This document shows positions 62,641-64,000 of a stretch of DNA of 64,000 nt, in pieces. Each line of letters begins with the position of its first letter. Position 1 is the stretch's first letter. The stretch spans positions 1 through 64,000 of the forward strand of contig JBLWTG010000010.1 of NCBI GenBank assembly GCA_048270225.1, written 5' to 3'. The stretch is from Allopusillimonas sp048270225. GTDB lineage: Bacteria; Pseudomonadota; Gammaproteobacteria; Burkholderiales; Burkholderiaceae_B. The translations under genes and the position numbers were made by a program. The notes below the pieces were generated by a model. That model made no database searches. It had not been told where the DNA came from and saw only the letters and a program-made list of their open reading frames with translations.

Positions 62641-63780
62641 TCAGCGCGTGGGCAGGAGTTGTTCCAGCGTGCGCCGGTAAATATTCTTGAGCGGTTCCAG
62701 TGTATCGATCAGGATATGTTCGTTGACCTGGTGAATGGTGGCGTTAAGGGGGCCGAACTCGATCACCTGGGGGCACATTTTGGCGATAAACCGCCCGTCA
62801 GAAGTGCCGCCTGTGGTCGATAACTGCGTATCGATGCCGGTTTCGGCGCGTATCGCTTCGGACAGCGCCGTGCTCAGTTCACCGCGTGGGGTCAGGAAGG
62901 GCTCACCGCTCAGTGTCCAGTCCAGCTCGTAATCGAGACCGTGAGCGTCCAGGATCGCCAGGACGCGTGTTTTCAGGGACTCGGGCGTGCTGGCGGTGGA
63001 AAAGCGGAAATTGAAGTCCAGCACAGCAGTGCCTGGCACAACATTGGTGGCGCCGGTTCCTGCGTGCAGGTTGGATATCTGGAAGGTGGTGGGCGGAAAG
63101 TATTCATTGCCCTGGTCCCAGACGCAGTCCGTCAGGTCGACCAGTGCGGGTGCGACAAGATGGACCGGGTTGCGGGCCAGGTGCGGGTAAGCGACATGCC
63201 CCTGTTTTCCCTTGACGATCAATTTGCCCGACAGGGATCCGCGCCGGCCATTCTTGACGGTATCGCCCAGGTGGTCGACCGATGTGGGCTCGCCCACGAT
63301 GCAATAGTCCAACGTTACGCCGCGCTCGGCCAGGGCCTGGCAGACCTTGACCGTGCCGTCGACGGAGGGGCCTTCTTCGTCCGCCGTGATCAGCAGCGCT
63401 ATGGAACCGCCGTGATCGGGGCGGGCCGCGATGAATTCTTCTGCGGCCACCACAAAGGCGGCAATAGAGCTTTTCATGTCGGCCGCGCCGCGCCCGTACA
63501 GTTTGCCGTCGCGCTCGGTTGGAACAAAGGGGTCACTGTCCCAGCGCTCCAGTGGTCCGGTGGGTACGACATCCGTATGGCCGGCAAAGACCAGCAGGGG
63601 GCCGGCACTGCCGCGCCGGGCCCAGAGATTGGTGACGTCGCCGAAGGTCAGGTGTTCGCAGTCAAAGCCCGCGGCCAGCAGGCGCTGGGCGAGGGCCTGC
63701 TGGCAGCCATGGTCCACCGGCGTGACGGAGGGGCGGGAGATGAGGTCGCGCGCAAGCGCCAGGACGGCGGATTCCGGCAT
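62641..63780 (-). CDS. dapE: Succinyl-diaminopimelate desuccinylase
   Basis: 379 aa; metal sites in LLVFAGHTDVVPTGPLERWDSDPF and YGRGAADMKSSIAAFV, then ITADEEGPSVDGT, and C-terminal STTGGTSDGRFIAKM, EFGPLNATIHQVNEHI. Hydrolyses N-succinyl-LL-DAP for lysine and peptidoglycan synthesis. Overlaps the dapD stop by one base. Confidence 0.97.
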   Translation of the reverse strand: MPESAVLALARDLISRPSVTPVDHGCQQALAQRLLAAGFDCEHLTFGDVTNLWARRGSAGPLLVFAGHTDVVPTGPLERWDSDPFVPTERDGKLYGRGAADMKSSIAAFVVAAEEFIAARPDHGGSIALLITADEEGPSVDGTVKVCQALAERGVTLDYCIVGEPTSVDHLGDTVKNGRRGSLSGKLIVKGKQGHVAYPHLARNPVHLVAPALVDLTDCVWDQGNEYFPPTTFQISNLHAGTGATNVVPGTAVLDFNFRFSTASTPESLKTRVLAILDAHGLDYELDWTLSGEPFLTPRGELSTALSEAIRAETGIDTQLSTTGGTSDGRFIAKMCPQVIEFGPLNATIHQVNEHILIDTLEPLKNIYRRTLEQLLPTR

Positions 63781-64000
63781 CAGGCCCTCAGCAGGTCGTT
63801 GATGCTGGTCTTTGCGCGGGTTTGTGCATCCACGCGTTTGACGATGATTGCGCAGGCGAGGCTATGGCTGCCGTCTGCCGAAGGCAGCGAACCGGGCACG
63901 ACCACCGAACCGGATGGAATGCGGCCGTAGGTGATGTTGCCGCTGGCGCGGTCGTAGATCTTGGTGCTTTGCGACAGGAAAACGCCCATGGCCAGCACGG
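63780..64000 (-). CDS. dapD: Tetrahydrodipicolinate N-succinyltransferase, C-terminal part
   Basis: The last 73 residues (...LAMGVFLSQSTKIYDRASGNITYGRIPSGSVVVPGSLPS...SLACAIIVKRVDAQTRAKTSINDLLR) match the end of the left-handed beta-helix and the C-terminal DapD domain. The gene runs off the window. It directly precedes dapE in the same lysine/DAP pathway. Confidence 0.93.
   Translation of the reverse strand, partial: VLAMGVFLSQSTKIYDRASGNITYGRIPSGSVVVPGSLPSADGSHSLACAIIVKRVDAQTRAKTSINDLLRA

Overview
The window looks like a chromosome segment of a betaproteobacterium, most likely Burkholderiales/Alcaligenaceae (relatives of Bordetella, Achromobacter and Pusillimonas). This rests on gene order (exbB-exbD-lpxK-ycaR-kdsB-adk; ribF-ileS-lspA-coaBC...dut; clpS-clpA) and protein wording; no 16S gene is present, so genus is not assigned.

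Region 1 (1-6252) is the end of a prophage. Bases 1-70 look like the terminus of an insertion sequence that has cut a phage tail gene, whose C-terminal remnant follows. Then come a beta-helix tailspike, two holin-like membrane proteins, a lambda R-type endolysin, an Rz spanin with Rz1 wholly nested in another frame, and a small secreted protein of six 18-19-residue repeats capped by cysteine pairs. On the opposite strand a LexA-type box sits just before a two-gene unit: an unknown small protein and an SRAP (YedK/HMCES) abasic-site protein. The region ends at tRNA-Lys(CUU), whose 3' end faces the prophage and is the likely attachment site.

Region 2 (6316-20400) is core and metabolic: cytochrome c', purB, a cytochrome b561, two unknown proteins, a branched-chain-type ABC importer with a fused LivM-LivG protein and a possible Tat leader on its binding protein, ribA, an azoreductase divergent from a LysR regulator, an AI-2E family permease, a 2-hydroxyacid dehydrogenase and rpsT.

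Region 3 (20444-26709, minus strand) is an envelope and nucleotide cluster: exbB-exbD-lpxK-ycaR-kdsB-adk-SDR-murJ. A gene-free stretch of about 550 bases with a DnaA-box-like palindrome separates it from xseA, sodB and pcaF.

Region 4 (30810-47235) holds a DUF192 protein, a cold-shock protein, clpS-clpA running into pqiABC by a one-base overlap, trifunctional putA with a candidate operator region, and a second, conventional livKHMGF importer next to putA.

Region 5 (47232-64000) is housekeeping: dut, a DedA protein, coaBC, lspA, ileS and ribF (minus); purN, an RsmB-family methyltransferase, a fatty acid desaturase and uvrD (plus); then an ABC-F ATPase, prmB, dapE and the end of dapD (minus). 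Genes are tightly packed, with many ATGA, TGATG and TAGTG overlaps indicating translational coupling.
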